A DNA stretch of 64,000 nucleotides from Roseiarcus sp963726105 (GTDB lineage Bacteria; Pseudomonadota; Alphaproteobacteria; Rhizobiales; Beijerinckiaceae). The position numbers and the translations under genes are program-made. How positions within the stretch are numbered: the first letter of the stretch is position 1; the number at the start of each line of letters is the position of its first letter. The notes beneath the pieces are model-generated. The model was not told where the DNA came from and searched no databases. It saw nothing but the letters and a program-made list of their open reading frames with translations. Positions 41,250-50,523 of this stretch are shown in pieces. The stretch covers positions 186,001 to 250,000 of the forward strand of contig CAVSBJ010000026.1 of the NCBI GenBank assembly GCA_963726105.1, written 5' to 3'.

Positions 41250-44068
41250 ATGAAATCCATTCATCATCCAATTTTGACGCGCGTGTTGATGACCGGCGTT
41301 GCGTCGCTGGCTCTTCTGATGATCAGCGCGGGCGGTGTTCGCGCGGAGATCGTGACTGTCCAGGGCGATGACGGCTTGGCGGGCGCGAATGGAGTCAATC
41401 CAGGCGATAATGGCATGCCAGGCGGCGACGGCGAGTCGGTTTCCGCCACTGCAGGCAGCACGCAACCGATAACGGCGCCACTCAATAAGGCTACGGCGAC
41501 CGGAGGAAATGGCGGCCAAGGTGGTGACGGCGCCATCAGCTTCGACAGCTTCCTCGCCAGTGGCGGCAATGGCGGCGACGGCGGCGCTGCGAGTGCCACG
41601 GCGGCGACCGCCATCATCTCCGGCTCGGCGGAAGCGGACACCAATTCTTATGGTGGAAGCGGGGGCGCTGGCGGCGATGGGAACATCGGTGGGTTTGTCG
41701 GCCCTTGGCGACAGGTGGCACGGGGGGCGACGCAGCGGCACAGAGCTCCGCAATGAATTCGAGCGCCGGCCCGGTCTGAGCGCAGCCACCGCGATAGGCG
41801 GAGGAGGAGGTTCGAGCGGCTCCAATGGCGGGTTTGCCGGCGGCGGAATGGCGGGGCAGGCGGCGGGGCTACCGCTGTTGCGGGAGGTCGGTCAACGGAT
41901 GGCGCGGTGACCGTCTCAGCCTCCGCGACCGGCGGCGCTGGCGGAAGCGCTTTGAGCGTTCAACGGCTCGGGCTCGGCCGGCTCGGGCGGGTCGGCGAAC
42001 ACTCAGGCAACCGGCAGTTCGGCGGGAAATGTTAGTGTCTCAAGTTCTGCGATTGGTGGGCTCGGCCGAATCGGACCGTATCTTCACGGCGCCAATGGTG
42101 GCGAAGGCGGTGCCGCAGGAGCCCAGGCGACGGGCACTTCAGCAGCGGGCAACGCCACCATTTCGGCTTCCGCGACGGGCGGTTTGGGTGGCGACGGAAG
42201 AGACATTGGTGAAGCTGGGGGTGACGCCGATGCGACTGGCGTCGCAACCGCAGGCGATTCCGGAAGCGCATCGGCGGCGGTGACGGCAACCGGTGGGGAC
42301 GGCGGTGGTGCGTTTAATGGCATTGGCTTCACCGGCGGGCCTGGCGGCACGGCGACCGCGACTGGCATCGCAACTGCGCTCGGAAGCGGTGCGGCGACAG
42401 CGAACGCGACAGCAGCGGGCGGAAACGCAGCCAACTCCAACGAATTCGCGGGGATGTCAGGCGGGGGAGCGGTCAGCCATAGCTCTGCCCGAAGCAGCGT
42501 CGGCGGGGCCGCATCGGTCGCGAATGCGACTGGAGGCTCGGGCGGTTCGTCGGATGACTTTGGTGACGGCGGTTTGGGTGGCGCCGCGAGCGCCGCGAGC
42601 GACCACGGTGTCCGGCGGCGCCGACGGGGCACGCATCGATAGGCGATCGCAACTGGTGGCGCAGGCGGGCATAGCGTATTCGCCGCCAGTCCGGGGGCGC
42701 CGGCGGGGCGGCGACAGCCAATAGCGACGCGAAGCCGGCTGGACAGGGAACGCGACATCGGCCGCGAGGCGACCGGCGGCGTAGGCGGGGATGCATCAGT
42801 AGCCGGCTCTGGCGGCGCTGCGGCGCGAGCAGCACAGGGACGTCAAACGGCTCCGGGGGGGCGACATCGTCTGCACGCGCGACCGGCGGCCGGGTGGCTT
42901 CGATGTCGACCGAGGCGTCGGCGGCGACCGCTGGCGGCGCAGCCGACGCAGTAGCCAGCGCCAGCCAGCAGGCTCCGACCTCGATCGTCCGCAAGCGAAC
43001 GGGGGCGGGTGGCGGCAGCTTCCGCCTCTTTGTCGTCGGCGGCGCGGGCGGCGACGCCAGCGCCAGTAGCGGAGCCGCGTCCAACGGCTCGGGCAATGCT
43101 TCGTCGTCCGCGACCGCAACTGGCGGCGCCGGCGGCGCTGTGAATTTAGGCAGCAACGGAGGCGACGCAACGGCGACAGCCAATGCGTCGGCGGCAGGCG
43201 GCGGGACGGCGATGGCCAATTCGGTCGCAACGGGCGGCGTTGGCGGAGCAGGCTTTCCCCCCGGAGCCACAGGCTCAGCGAATGCAACATCGAACGCCGG
43301 AACCGCAAAAGGCGCGTTGGCTCAGGCGCAATCGACTGCCGTCGGATCGAGCGGACAGGCGCACATCGACCGCCAACACCAGCTATTCCTTCGTCAAGGT
43401 CCAGTCAGCGGCCGTCGCGCCGGCCAGCGGCGGCACGGCGACAACCAACGCGATTGCGCAGGGCGGCGGCTCGGGTCAAGCCTTCGCCAATCCGGGCCAG
43501 ACGGCTTATGCGTTCTCGACCGCCCTTCCCGACAAAGCCTACGCGACGACGCTGATCGGCGGCGCGGGCGATGTTTCGAGCGCCCTCTTGGGGCCGCGCG
43601 ACGCTTTGTTCGGGACGGCGATCCTGGGCGCCAATTACCGCTCCCGATGGCGGCGGCGAGAGCAACACTTACAGCGCAAGCTCGACCTTCGATTTCGGCT
43701 ATCGGGGCGATCTCAAGCTCGGCCTGATCGATAGTCAGTTGACCGGCTTCTCCGCCGGCGCGGGTTTTCAGTCGATGGAATTCACCATCACCGCCGATGG
43801 GGTCCAGATTCTCGATACGACGTTCCGGAGCCTGGCGGTCGCCGAGAGTTTCTTCCACGACGATGTCATCGATCTTGGGTCGAACTTCGGGCCCACCATC
43901 GATCTGACGTTCGGTTATACCCTTGTCGCGGACGGGCCGGGCGGTTTTGGCTTCGATCTCGCCATCGGCGGCGCGGTTCCCGAACCCTCGACCTGGGCGA
44001 TGATGCTGGCCGGGTTCGCGGGTCTCGGTTTCATGGGCTGGCGCAGAAAGGCGGCATGGGCGGTTTAG
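41250..44068 (+). pseudogene. Glycine/alanine-rich PEP-CTERM surface protein, frameshifted
   Basis: The gene starts at the ATG 41250 with a signal peptide (VLMTGVASLALLMISAGGVRA). Its body consists of degenerate repeats such as ATGGNGGQGGDG and SGGNGGDGGAASATA, and it ends with a beta-rich domain plus the sorting tail VPEPSTWAMMLAGFAGLGFM followed by RRK. These parts lie in all three plus frames: the frame changes after about 41690 and several more times (near 41900, 42180, 42620, 42890, 43340 and 43650). If restored, the protein would be about 940 residues, secreted and held or processed by an exosortase. It is either decayed or affected by sequence errors in low-complexity GC-rich DNA. Confidence 0.75.
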
Positions 44069-44088
44069 CGGCGCGCTGTCAGCGCCGC
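44068..44088 (+). terminator. Stem-loop at the end of the first PEP-CTERM gene
   Basis: GCGGCGC (44068-44074) and GCGCCGC (44082-44088) form a perfect seven-base stem with a seven-base loop at the stop codon region. The T content after it is weak (ATTCGTTCTCT), so the role as terminator is tentative. Confidence 0.45.
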
Positions 44089-44353
44089 ATTCGTTCTCTG
44101 GACTGCTTCGTCGCGAGAGACCGCCGAAAGACGGGCGTCCTTCGACGCCCCATGGCTCCTCGCAAGGGCGATTCCCTCCGACCGCAGCACGCTGAGGGCG
44201 CGCCGCTCATCGTCTCTTGGCGAGACGGCGACAAGCGCATCCCGGCCCCGTCGCGTTCACCACGACCGGATACGCCCGCCGTCATGAGCTTGCGCCTCTC
44301 CGATCGCGCGTGCCACAGTAACGATGCGGCATTCGTTGTGTTGGGGACATCCC

Positions 44354-45088
44354 ATGCGCTCTCGAACAGGAATCGCGGCCTGCGCCGCTGCCGCCGCTTG
44401 GCTCTTGGGGCTCGTCGATGTCGCGTCGGCCGGGTCGGTCGTTTTCGACAGCCTGGGCGGAGCGAACTCGGGCGAGGCGGATACGAGCATCGACCCTCCT
44501 GCCATGTCCGCGACCTTCAAGACGGGGGCCGCTCCGCGTCACATCGACGTGGCGCTCTCGCTTTCCGCCGCCATTCCCGAACCGGGCGACGCCTACACGG
44601 TCAGCCTGGATGGCGGCGTTCCTCTCTCCGACCTGTCGTTCGACCCGCTCAGCGGACTGGAATATCTGAACGGCTCGACCGTCGACTTTCAGGGTCCGGC
44701 GCTCGCCTCGGTGACGTTGCCCGTGGCCAGTCTGCCGGCGGCCGGGACGGTCGAACATTACCACCAGTTCGAAGACGTCGCGCTCAACCCCAATTCGCTC
44801 TACTGGATCGAAGTCAGGGTCGACGGCAGCTCCGTCATCGAATGGGGCATGACCAATGACGTGTCGGGCCCCGGCGTGGCCGGCAATTATCTGGCCTGGT
44901 TCGGCACGGACGACGGGTTTTTTCGCAACGACGGCGTTCGACCGTTCGCCTTCGATCAGGCCCTTCAGATGGAGGTCAGCGACGCCGTCCCCGAGCCCTC
45001 GACCTGGGCGATGATGCTGGTCGGCTTCGCCGGCCTCGGCTTTGCCGGCTATCGCTCGACAGGGACAGGCGCCGGCCCTCGGGCTTAG
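44354..45088 (+). CDS. PEP-CTERM sorting domain-containing protein
   Basis: The 244-residue protein has a signal peptide (GIAACAAAAAWLLGLVDVASA), a beta-rich mature domain with VTLPVASLPAAGTVEHYHQF and SLYWIEVRVDGSSVIEWGM, and the C-terminal sorting signal VPEPSTWAMMLVGFAGLGFA followed by a basic tail (YRSTGTGAGPRA). The ATG at 44354 follows TGGGGA at a good distance. An earlier ATG at 44324 is in frame but lacks a ribosome site. An exosortase (EpsH/XrtA-type) should be encoded elsewhere in the genome. It is 285 bases after the broken PEP-CTERM gene, and the two share the tail sequence. Confidence 0.88.
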   Translation: MRSRTGIAACAAAAAWLLGLVDVASAGSVVFDSLGGANSGEADTSIDPPAMSATFKTGAAPRHIDVALSLSAAIPEPGDAYTVSLDGGVPLSDLSFDPLSGLEYLNGSTVDFQGPALASVTLPVASLPAAGTVEHYHQFEDVALNPNSLYWIEVRVDGSSVIEWGMTNDVSGPGVAGNYLAWFGTDDGFFRNDGVRPFAFDQALQMEVSDAVPEPSTWAMMLVGFAGLGFAGYRSTGTGAGPRA

Positions 45089-45100
45089 CGTCCGGGCGCC

Positions 45101-46132
45101 TCACAAGGTCTCCGTCACCTTCTTGAGATGGGGCGGCTGGTCGGGGTCGCGGCCGCGCCGGCGCGCCGCCTCCTCGGCCACGCGGTAGAAGGCGTGCAGC
45201 GCCACGATCGGGGTGAGGAACGGGTGGCCGCCGTCGAGCGCAAGCAATGTCGGCCAGCGTCGGTGCGGCTCGATGTCGACGAGGAGCGGCGCCGCGCCAA
45301 ACGCCGCCAGGCGCTCGAGCGCATCGAAGAATCCCGGACGCGCGGCGTCCGCGGGCGCGAAGGCGAGGATAGGAAATCCTGGGCGAATGATTCCCGCGGG
45401 CCCGTGCAGCACTTCGGCGGAGGAGAAGGCTTCGGCGTGGATGGCCGAGGTTTCCTTGAGCTTGAGCGCGGCCTCGGCGGCGACCGCATGCGTGGCGCCG
45501 CGCCCGATCACGAACAGGGACGAGGCGTGCGCGAGCGTCGCGATCGCTTCCGTCGCCGGCGGCGCAGCCGATGACGAGTCGAGGACCGAAGGCAGCTTCG
45601 CCAGCGCGGCCAGAAGTTCGGGATCGTCGCTCCAATGGGCGACGAGAGCGGCTCCGGCGACGAGCGCCGCGATCATCGACTTGGTCGCCGCGACCGAACG
45701 CTCGGGGCCGGCGCGGAGCGGCAGCACCGCATTCGCCTCGCGCGCGAGCGGGGAGGCCTCGTCGTTGACGAGGGCGATCGACAGCGCGCCCTGATCTTTC
45801 GCTGCGCTTTGCATGGCGAGGATGTCCGGGCTTCGGCCCGACTGCGAGATGGCGATCGCGACCGCGCCCTTAAGCTTGAGCGGGGCGTGGTAGAGCGAGG
45901 CGATCGAAGGCCCGATGGAGGCGCAGGCAAGCCCGAGCCTGAGCTCGACCAGGTGCTTGAGATAGAGCGCCGCATGATCGGAGCTGCCGCGCGCGACCGT
46001 CGCGACGAAGGCAGGCTTGAGCGCGCGCAAGTGCGTGGCCAGCTTCGCGCTCAGGGCGGCATTGGCGGCCAGTTGGCGCCGCACGACCGCGCCGGCCTCC
46101 GCGATCTCCGCCGCCATGAAGGTCTGGCTCAA
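45101..46132 (-). CDS. SIS domain sugar isomerase/deaminase-like protein
   Basis: The 343-residue protein has two SIS domains. The first contains FVATVARGSSDHAALYLKHLVE and AIAISQSGRSPDILAM at residues about 43-110. The second contains SLFVIGRGATHAVAAEAALKLKETSAIHAEAFSSAEVLHGPAG in the 200s, and the H-P-A-like HGPAGI loop is typical of GlmS isomerase-domain or NagB-II-type glucosamine-6-phosphate deaminase proteins. No glutamine amidotransferase domain is present, so it is not a full GlmS. It probably converts amino-sugar phosphates. It ends 12 bases from the end of the convergent PEP-CTERM gene. Confidence 0.88.
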   Translation of the reverse strand: MSQTFMAAEIAEAGAVVRRQLAANAALSAKLATHLRALKPAFVATVARGSSDHAALYLKHLVELRLGLACASIGPSIASLYHAPLKLKGAVAIAISQSGRSPDILAMQSAAKDQGALSIALVNDEASPLAREANAVLPLRAGPERSVAATKSMIAALVAGAALVAHWSDDPELLAALAKLPSVLDSSSAAPPATEAIATLAHASSLFVIGRGATHAVAAEAALKLKETSAIHAEAFSSAEVLHGPAGIIRPGFPILAFAPADAARPGFFDALERLAAFGAAPLLVDIEPHRRWPTLLALDGGHPFLTPIVALHAFYRVAEEAARRRGRDPDQPPHLKKVTETL

Positions 46133-46141
46133 CGCTCCGCC

Positions 46142-46756
46142 TCAGGGATAAAGGAGCCGCTTGTCCCAGGCCGATTGCGGGCCGGAGCGGGTAAATCGGA
46201 TCCGCTCGTGCAGTCGGGAAGGGCGATCGCGCCAGAACTCGATCTCGACCGGATCGAGCCGATAGCCGCGCCAATAGTCCGGCCGTGGCACGTCGGCGGT
46301 TCCGAACCGCCGCTCGTAAGCCTCCGCCGCCGCTTCGAGATCGCCGCGCGCGGCGAGCGGCCGTGACTGCGCGCTCGCCCAGGCGCCGATCTGGCTGCCT
46401 CTCGCCCGCGAGGCGAAATAGGCGTCGCTCTCGGCCGCGGTCACTTGCGCGATAGCCCCGCGGAACCGGACCTGGCGCCGCAGCGATTTCCAGTGGAAAA
46501 GCGCCGCCGCCCGCGGCTGGCCTTTCAGTTCCTGCCCCTTGGCGCTCTCGATATTGGTGTAGAAGACGAGGCCGCGCTCATCCGCCCCCTTGCACAGGAC
46601 CATCCGGGCGTCGGGCAACCCGTCCGCATCGACGGTGGCGAGCGTCATCGCCTCCGGATCGTTGATTTCCGTCGCCGTGGCTTCCTCGAGCCAAAGCTTG
46701 AACAACGCGAGCGGATCCTGAGCCTTGGTAAAGTCGGCCGTGCTGAATTCATTCAA
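46142..46756 (-). CDS. pdxH: Pyridoxamine 5'-phosphate oxidase
   Basis: PdxH oxidises pyridoxine or pyridoxamine 5'-phosphate to the active cofactor using FMN. The protein has ADFTKAQDPLALFKLWLEEA, MTLATVDADGLPDARMVLCKGAD, GLVFYTNIESAKGQEL, HWKSLRRQVRFRGA and the C-terminal RLHERIRFTR, all family features. Length is 204 residues from a TTG at 46756 or 222 from the ATG at 46810. I favour the TTG because GGAG is suitably placed and the ATG version has an unusual hydrophobic extension, but this is not certain. The gene ends 10 bases before the start of the SIS gene, so both form an operon. Confidence 0.92.
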   Translation of the reverse strand: MNEFSTADFTKAQDPLALFKLWLEEATATEINDPEAMTLATVDADGLPDARMVLCKGADERGLVFYTNIESAKGQELKGQPRAAALFHWKSLRRQVRFRGAIAQVTAAESDAYFASRARGSQIGAWASAQSRPLAARGDLEAAAEAYERRFGTADVPRPDYWRGYRLDPVEIEFWRDRPSRLHERIRFTRSGPQSAWDKRLLYP

Positions 46757-46940
46757 AGCGCCGATGCTCCACACAAGAAGAGGAAAGCCAATGCAAACAC
46801 TATCGCGCATGGGCCCTGTTGGCCAACCGGCGCCTTCTCCGCTTGGACTTGCGCGTTGCGGGACGAGGGGCCAAATGTGCGATTGAGACAGTGGCCTTTG
46901 CGCTTTTCATGAAGGCTCAGGCCGAGGAATGGGCTCACAG

Positions 46941-47879
46941 ATGCGTGATCCATATGACGTTCTTGGCGTATCCAAGACGGCGAGCGAGACGGAAATCAAA
47001 TCCGCCTTTCGGAAGCTCGCCAAGAAATACCATCCGGACCAGAGCAAGGAGCCAAAAGCGAAAGAGCGTTTCGCCGAAGTCGGCTCGGCCTACGAGATTC
47101 TCGGCGACGACAAGAAGCGCAAAGCCTTCGATCGCGGCGAGATCGACGCGGAAGGCAAGCCGCGCGCGCCTCAATTCGAAGGCTTCGGCTTTGGCGGCCA
47201 GCCGGGCGGCGGTCCCCGCGACTTTCGCAATTTCGGCTTCGATTTCGGCGCCGGCGGGTTCCCGAACGAGGGGGGTTCGATCGATCCGGACATCCTGTCG
47301 GAATTGTTTGGGGCCGGCGGCCGCACCCGCGCGCGCAGTCAGGCCGCCCGGGGGAAGGATATCGGCGTCACAGTCGCAGTTCCCCTGGCGACGATTGCCT
47401 ATGGCGGGTCGACCCGCGTCATTTTGCCGACCGGGAAGACGCTCGACGTCGCAGTCCCCGCCGGCATCGAGGAAGGAAAGTCCATCCGGTTGCGCGGTCA
47501 GGGCCAGCCGGGCGCCGGCGGGCCGTCCGGCGACGTGATCGTGACCATTCGATATGCCGCGCATCCGTTGTTCAAAGTGGAAGGGCGCGATCTCAGGCTC
47601 GACTTGCCGATTACCCTCTACGAGGCGATTTTGGGCGCGCGCGTGCGGGCGCCGACGCTCAGCAGCGAGGTCGAGGTCTCGATCGCTCCGGGCTCGAACG
47701 GCGGCCGGGTGCTACGGTTGCGGGGCAAAGGTCTTCCCGGAGGGGCCGAGCAGGGCGCCGGGGATTTGCTGGCGACGCTACGGATCGTTCTGCCGACCGA
47801 GGTGGACGCGGAACTGACCGCGCTGATGCAGAAGATGCGCGATCGGAAGCCTTACCAGCCTCGCTCGGGCATGGGCTGA
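46941..47879 (+). CDS. DnaJ/CbpA-like co-chaperone
   Basis: The 312-residue protein has an N-terminal J domain: YDVLGVSKTASETEIKSAFR, then KKYHPDQSKEPKAKERF with the HPD signature at about residue 33. A Gly/Phe-rich linker follows (FEGFGFGGQPGGG), and then two C-terminal peptide-binding domains (GKDIGVTVAVPLATIAYGG, LPTGKTLDVAVPAGIEEG, GRDLRLDLPITLYEAILGA). The zinc-finger region of DnaJ is absent, as in CbpA. It would stimulate DnaK. The ATG at 46941 was chosen over 46929. The 3' end overlaps the convergent anti-sigma gene by 28 bases. Confidence 0.9.
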   Translation: MRDPYDVLGVSKTASETEIKSAFRKLAKKYHPDQSKEPKAKERFAEVGSAYEILGDDKKRKAFDRGEIDAEGKPRAPQFEGFGFGGQPGGGPRDFRNFGFDFGAGGFPNEGGSIDPDILSELFGAGGRTRARSQAARGKDIGVTVAVPLATIAYGGSTRVILPTGKTLDVAVPAGIEEGKSIRLRGQGQPGAGGPSGDVIVTIRYAAHPLFKVEGRDLRLDLPITLYEAILGARVRAPTLSSEVEVSIAPGSNGGRVLRLRGKGLPGGAEQGAGDLLATLRIVLPTEVDAELTALMQKMRDRKPYQPRSGMG

Positions 47880-48739
47880 GCGGTTTCCGCCGGCGGATTG
47901 GCGAAGTCGGCCGCAATGTTCAGCAAAGCTGCTCCGTCCGGGTCGCCGACCAGGGCGAGTCCCTGGCCGCGCCAGGTCCATATGGCCGCAGCGCGGCCGT
48001 CCGCGACGAGGAGTTGCGGCGCTGTCGTCGGCGGCGCGTCAAGCGATTGGACCAGCAATCCCAAAAGCGCGTCCCGCGATTTATAGACCAGAAAGGCGGC
48101 CGAGGCGGCAGGATAAGGGGCGATCCGCGCGCCGACGAGTTTGAGGGCCATGGGGGTGGCCGGGAGATAGAGGGGGCGCCTGAGCCGCGTCGTCAGCCAC
48201 GCTTGCGCTTCGGCCTTGTCGCTGGTTGCGAATTCGACCGGCTCGACCCCCGGGCGGGCGAAGGCCTGGAAAGCGGCGACCCCGGCCTCTCCAAGTCGTT
48301 CGCCGGGCACGATGGTCGCGGCTGAAACCCAGACGAAGGCGACGCAGACAGATAAAACCGCGAGCCCCAGCCGCCACGGGAGCGACGGCCGAAACGGGTC
48401 GGGCGCAACGATCTTCGCTGCAGGCCGTCCGGTCTGCGCGACGGCGCTCAATGTCGCCCGCGCCATTGGCTCGCCGGACAGGTTGACCCCGGCTGCGCCC
48501 GACCGTCCAGCCCTGCCAAAGGTCTCGTTCTGAGGTCGGACGATGCTGATCGGAAAGGCTCTCGCGCCCTCGCCGTCAAAGGCTGTGCGAATCGCGTTGT
48601 TCTGGGTGCGCCAGAGCGCGGCGCGACGCGCCAAGGCCGGATCCTGGATCATCCGCTGCTCGAACGCCAACCGCTCGTCAGGCTCGAGGCAGTCGTCGAC
48701 ATAGGCGTGCAGATCCGCGAGGCGCCCGGCCTCCATCAC
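47852..48739 (-). CDS. Anti-sigma factor (membrane-anchored)
   Basis: The 295-residue protein has an N-terminal helical region LADLHAYVDDCLEPDERLAFEQRM of the anti-sigma type (ASD-like, no zinc HxxxCxxC motif), a single transmembrane helix near residues 125-145 (WRLGLAVLSVCVAFVWVSAA) and a periplasmic C-terminal domain with GQGLALVGDPDGAALLNIA. It overlaps the sigma gene stop by four bases, the usual coupling for a sigma/anti-sigma pair. It should hold the sigma factor at the membrane until a signal arrives. The C-terminal end overlaps the DnaJ-like gene by 28 bases on the other strand. Confidence 0.85.
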   Translation of the reverse strand: MMEAGRLADLHAYVDDCLEPDERLAFEQRMIQDPALARRAALWRTQNNAIRTAFDGEGARAFPISIVRPQNETFGRAGRSGAAGVNLSGEPMARATLSAVAQTGRPAAKIVAPDPFRPSLPWRLGLAVLSVCVAFVWVSAATIVPGERLGEAGVAAFQAFARPGVEPVEFATSDKAEAQAWLTTRLRRPLYLPATPMALKLVGARIAPYPAASAAFLVYKSRDALLGLLVQSLDAPPTTAPQLLVADGRAAAIWTWRGQGLALVGDPDGAALLNIAADFANPPAETAQPMPERGW

Positions 48740-49302
48740 TTGACAACGCGCAAATGCGGGGCGGCCGCTCGGGGCGCGGCCGCGGCGTGCGGGCGCGTTA
48801 GAGCGGCAATCCGCTCGCGCGCCTTGGTCAGTCGCGTGATCAGCGTGGCCAACGAGATATCAAGAGCGGACGCCGCTTCCCGGTGGGTGAATCCGGCCAG
48901 AACAACGATCAACAGCGGCTCTCTCAGCTCCAGCGGGAGCGCGCGGACGGCCGCCGCCATGCCGATCTCGCGCGGGCGCGAATTGCGCTGGGCGCTTTCC
49001 CCAGTCTCGTCCCAGCCGAACTCCCCATCGTCGAGGGCGAGGCGGCGGACATGTCGGCGATGAAGTCGAACGAATTGGCCAAACGCCCGGACGCGCGCAT
49101 CGTCGCGCGCCGCTCGGTCTGTGTCGTCTCGAACGTCAGGGCCTACAGCTTCGAGCGCGGCCTGCCTGAACAGACGATCGACCAGCGCGGCCGCCGCGGT
49201 CTGATCGAGCACGAGCCGGTCATCGCGCGTCAACGCCACCCCGAACTGGCGGAGGTCAGTGAGATCGCCTGGACGATCGCTTAACGGCGGCACGACGGTC
49301 AC
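48736..49302 (-). CDS. ECF-type RNA polymerase sigma factor
   Basis: The 188-residue protein has a C-terminal sigma region 4 (ALPLELREPLLIVVLAGFTHREAASALDISLATLITRLTKARERI in two parts, about 120-165), whose helix-turn-helix binds the -35 element. Region 2 is expected at 40-90 but is diverged (LRQFGVALTRDDRLVLDQ, FVRLHRRHVRRLALDD). The family belongs to the ECF group that pairs with the anti-sigma gene downstream. No ECF-type promoter could be identified by eye. It is divergent from fabI with 208 bases between them. Confidence 0.83.
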   Translation of the reverse strand: MTVVPPLSDRPGDLTDLRQFGVALTRDDRLVLDQTAAAALVDRLFRQAALEAVGPDVRDDTDRAARDDARVRAFGQFVRLHRRHVRRLALDDGEFGWDETGESAQRNSRPREIGMAAAVRALPLELREPLLIVVLAGFTHREAASALDISLATLITRLTKARERIAALTRPHAAAAPRAAAPHLRVVK

Positions 49303-49510
49303 CGAGAGTTTGCGTGAGCCTCAATAAGCGTTAACGCTTGGTAACAATTCTAGCCCGAAGACGCCCGGGTTCCAAGCGCGGGTGCGAGCAAACTCACACA
49401 TTTTGTGACAGCTGGGGGAGGGCCTTGTCCTTTCCATGCGTCATCAGCAAGGCTAAACACGGCGCCGGCATGGGCGTAACGAATCGCCGGCCAGGACGAG
49501 TGAGGCCTTG

Positions 49511-50347
49511 ATGGAGCAAACCCTCTCAGCCGGCATGACCTCGGGCGTCATGCGGGGCATGCGCGGCGTCGTCTTGGGCGTGGCGAACAATCGTTCGATC
49601 GCCTGGGGCATCGCCAAAGCCGCCCACGCGGCGGGGGCGGAGCTCGCGTTCACGTTCCAGGGCGACGCGCTGGAAAAGCGCGTCCGGCCGCTCGCGCAGG
49701 AACTGGGCGCTCCCCTGCTGGGCCATTGCGACGTCACCGACGGCGCCACGATCGATGCGGCGTTCGCAGAAGCCACGAAGTTGTGGGGAGCGATCGACTT
49801 CGTCGTCCATTGCATCGCCTTTTCCGACAAGGATCAGCTCACCGGCCGTTACGTCGACACGACCGAGGACAATTTCACCAAATCGCTCGCCATTTCCTGC
49901 TATTCGTTCACCGCGGTCGCGCAGCGGGCCGAGAAGCTGATGCCCAAAGGCGGGTCCATGCTGACGCTGACCTATTATGGCGCCGAGAAATGGATGCCGC
50001 ACTATAATGTGATGGGCGTCGCCAAGGCGGCGCTCGAGGCCAGCGTCCGCTATCTCGCGGCGGATCTCGGCGAAAAGGCCATTCGCGTCAACGCGATCTC
50101 GGCCGGTCCGATCAAGACGCTCGCCGCCTCCGGCATCGGCGACTTCCGTTACATCTTGCGCTGGAACGAGTACAATTCGCCGCTGCGCCGCACCGTCACC
50201 ATCGAGGAAGTGGGCGAGAGCGCGGTCTACCTCCTGTCGCCGATGTCGCGCGGCGTCACCGGCGAAGTCCTCCATGTCGACGCGGGCTACCATGTCGTGG
50301 GCATGAAGAATCCGGCCGCGCCTGACATCAGTGTGGTCAAGGATTGA
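49511..50347 (+). CDS. fabI: Enoyl-[acyl-carrier-protein] reductase (NADH) FabI
   Basis: FabI reduces enoyl-ACP in fatty-acid elongation. The 278-residue SDR-fold enzyme has GVVLGVANNRSIAWGIAKA for cofactor binding, HCIAFSDKDQLTGRYVDT, and the catalytic Tyr-x6-Lys arrangement in YYGAEKWMPHYNVMGVAKAAL (split at about 155-176). C-terminal VTGEVLHVDAGYHVVGM is typical. An 18-residue N-terminal extension is present. The ATG at 49511 follows GTGAGG and was chosen over a TTG at 49508. It is a single gene before the DAHP synthase gene on the same strand. Confidence 0.95.
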   Translation: MEQTLSAGMTSGVMRGMRGVVLGVANNRSIAWGIAKAAHAAGAELAFTFQGDALEKRVRPLAQELGAPLLGHCDVTDGATIDAAFAEATKLWGAIDFVVHCIAFSDKDQLTGRYVDTTEDNFTKSLAISCYSFTAVAQRAEKLMPKGGSMLTLTYYGAEKWMPHYNVMGVAKAALEASVRYLAADLGEKAIRVNAISAGPIKTLAASGIGDFRYILRWNEYNSPLRRTVTIEEVGESAVYLLSPMSRGVTGEVLHVDAGYHVVGMKNPAAPDISVVKD

Positions 50348-50523
50348 GGTCTGGCAGCGCTGGGGCCCGCGTTCGGCTTCGCCAAGGGCGGCTCCGCGCC
50401 AAGGCGCTCGATAAAATGCGGGGCCGCCTCGAAAATCGGCATATTGGCCTTAAGCGCGGGACTGTATATAGGGCCATCACCTTCAAGGAGCGGCGCTCCG
50501 CCGCTCGCCCATGGCCATGGATC

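Noticed and set aside
41250..43650. Repetitive GC-rich DNA considered as a CRISPR array or VNTR
   Set aside because: The units are degenerate and vary in length, and they translate into Gly/Ala/Ser/Thr-rich repeats in shifting frames, so they are protein-coding repeats.
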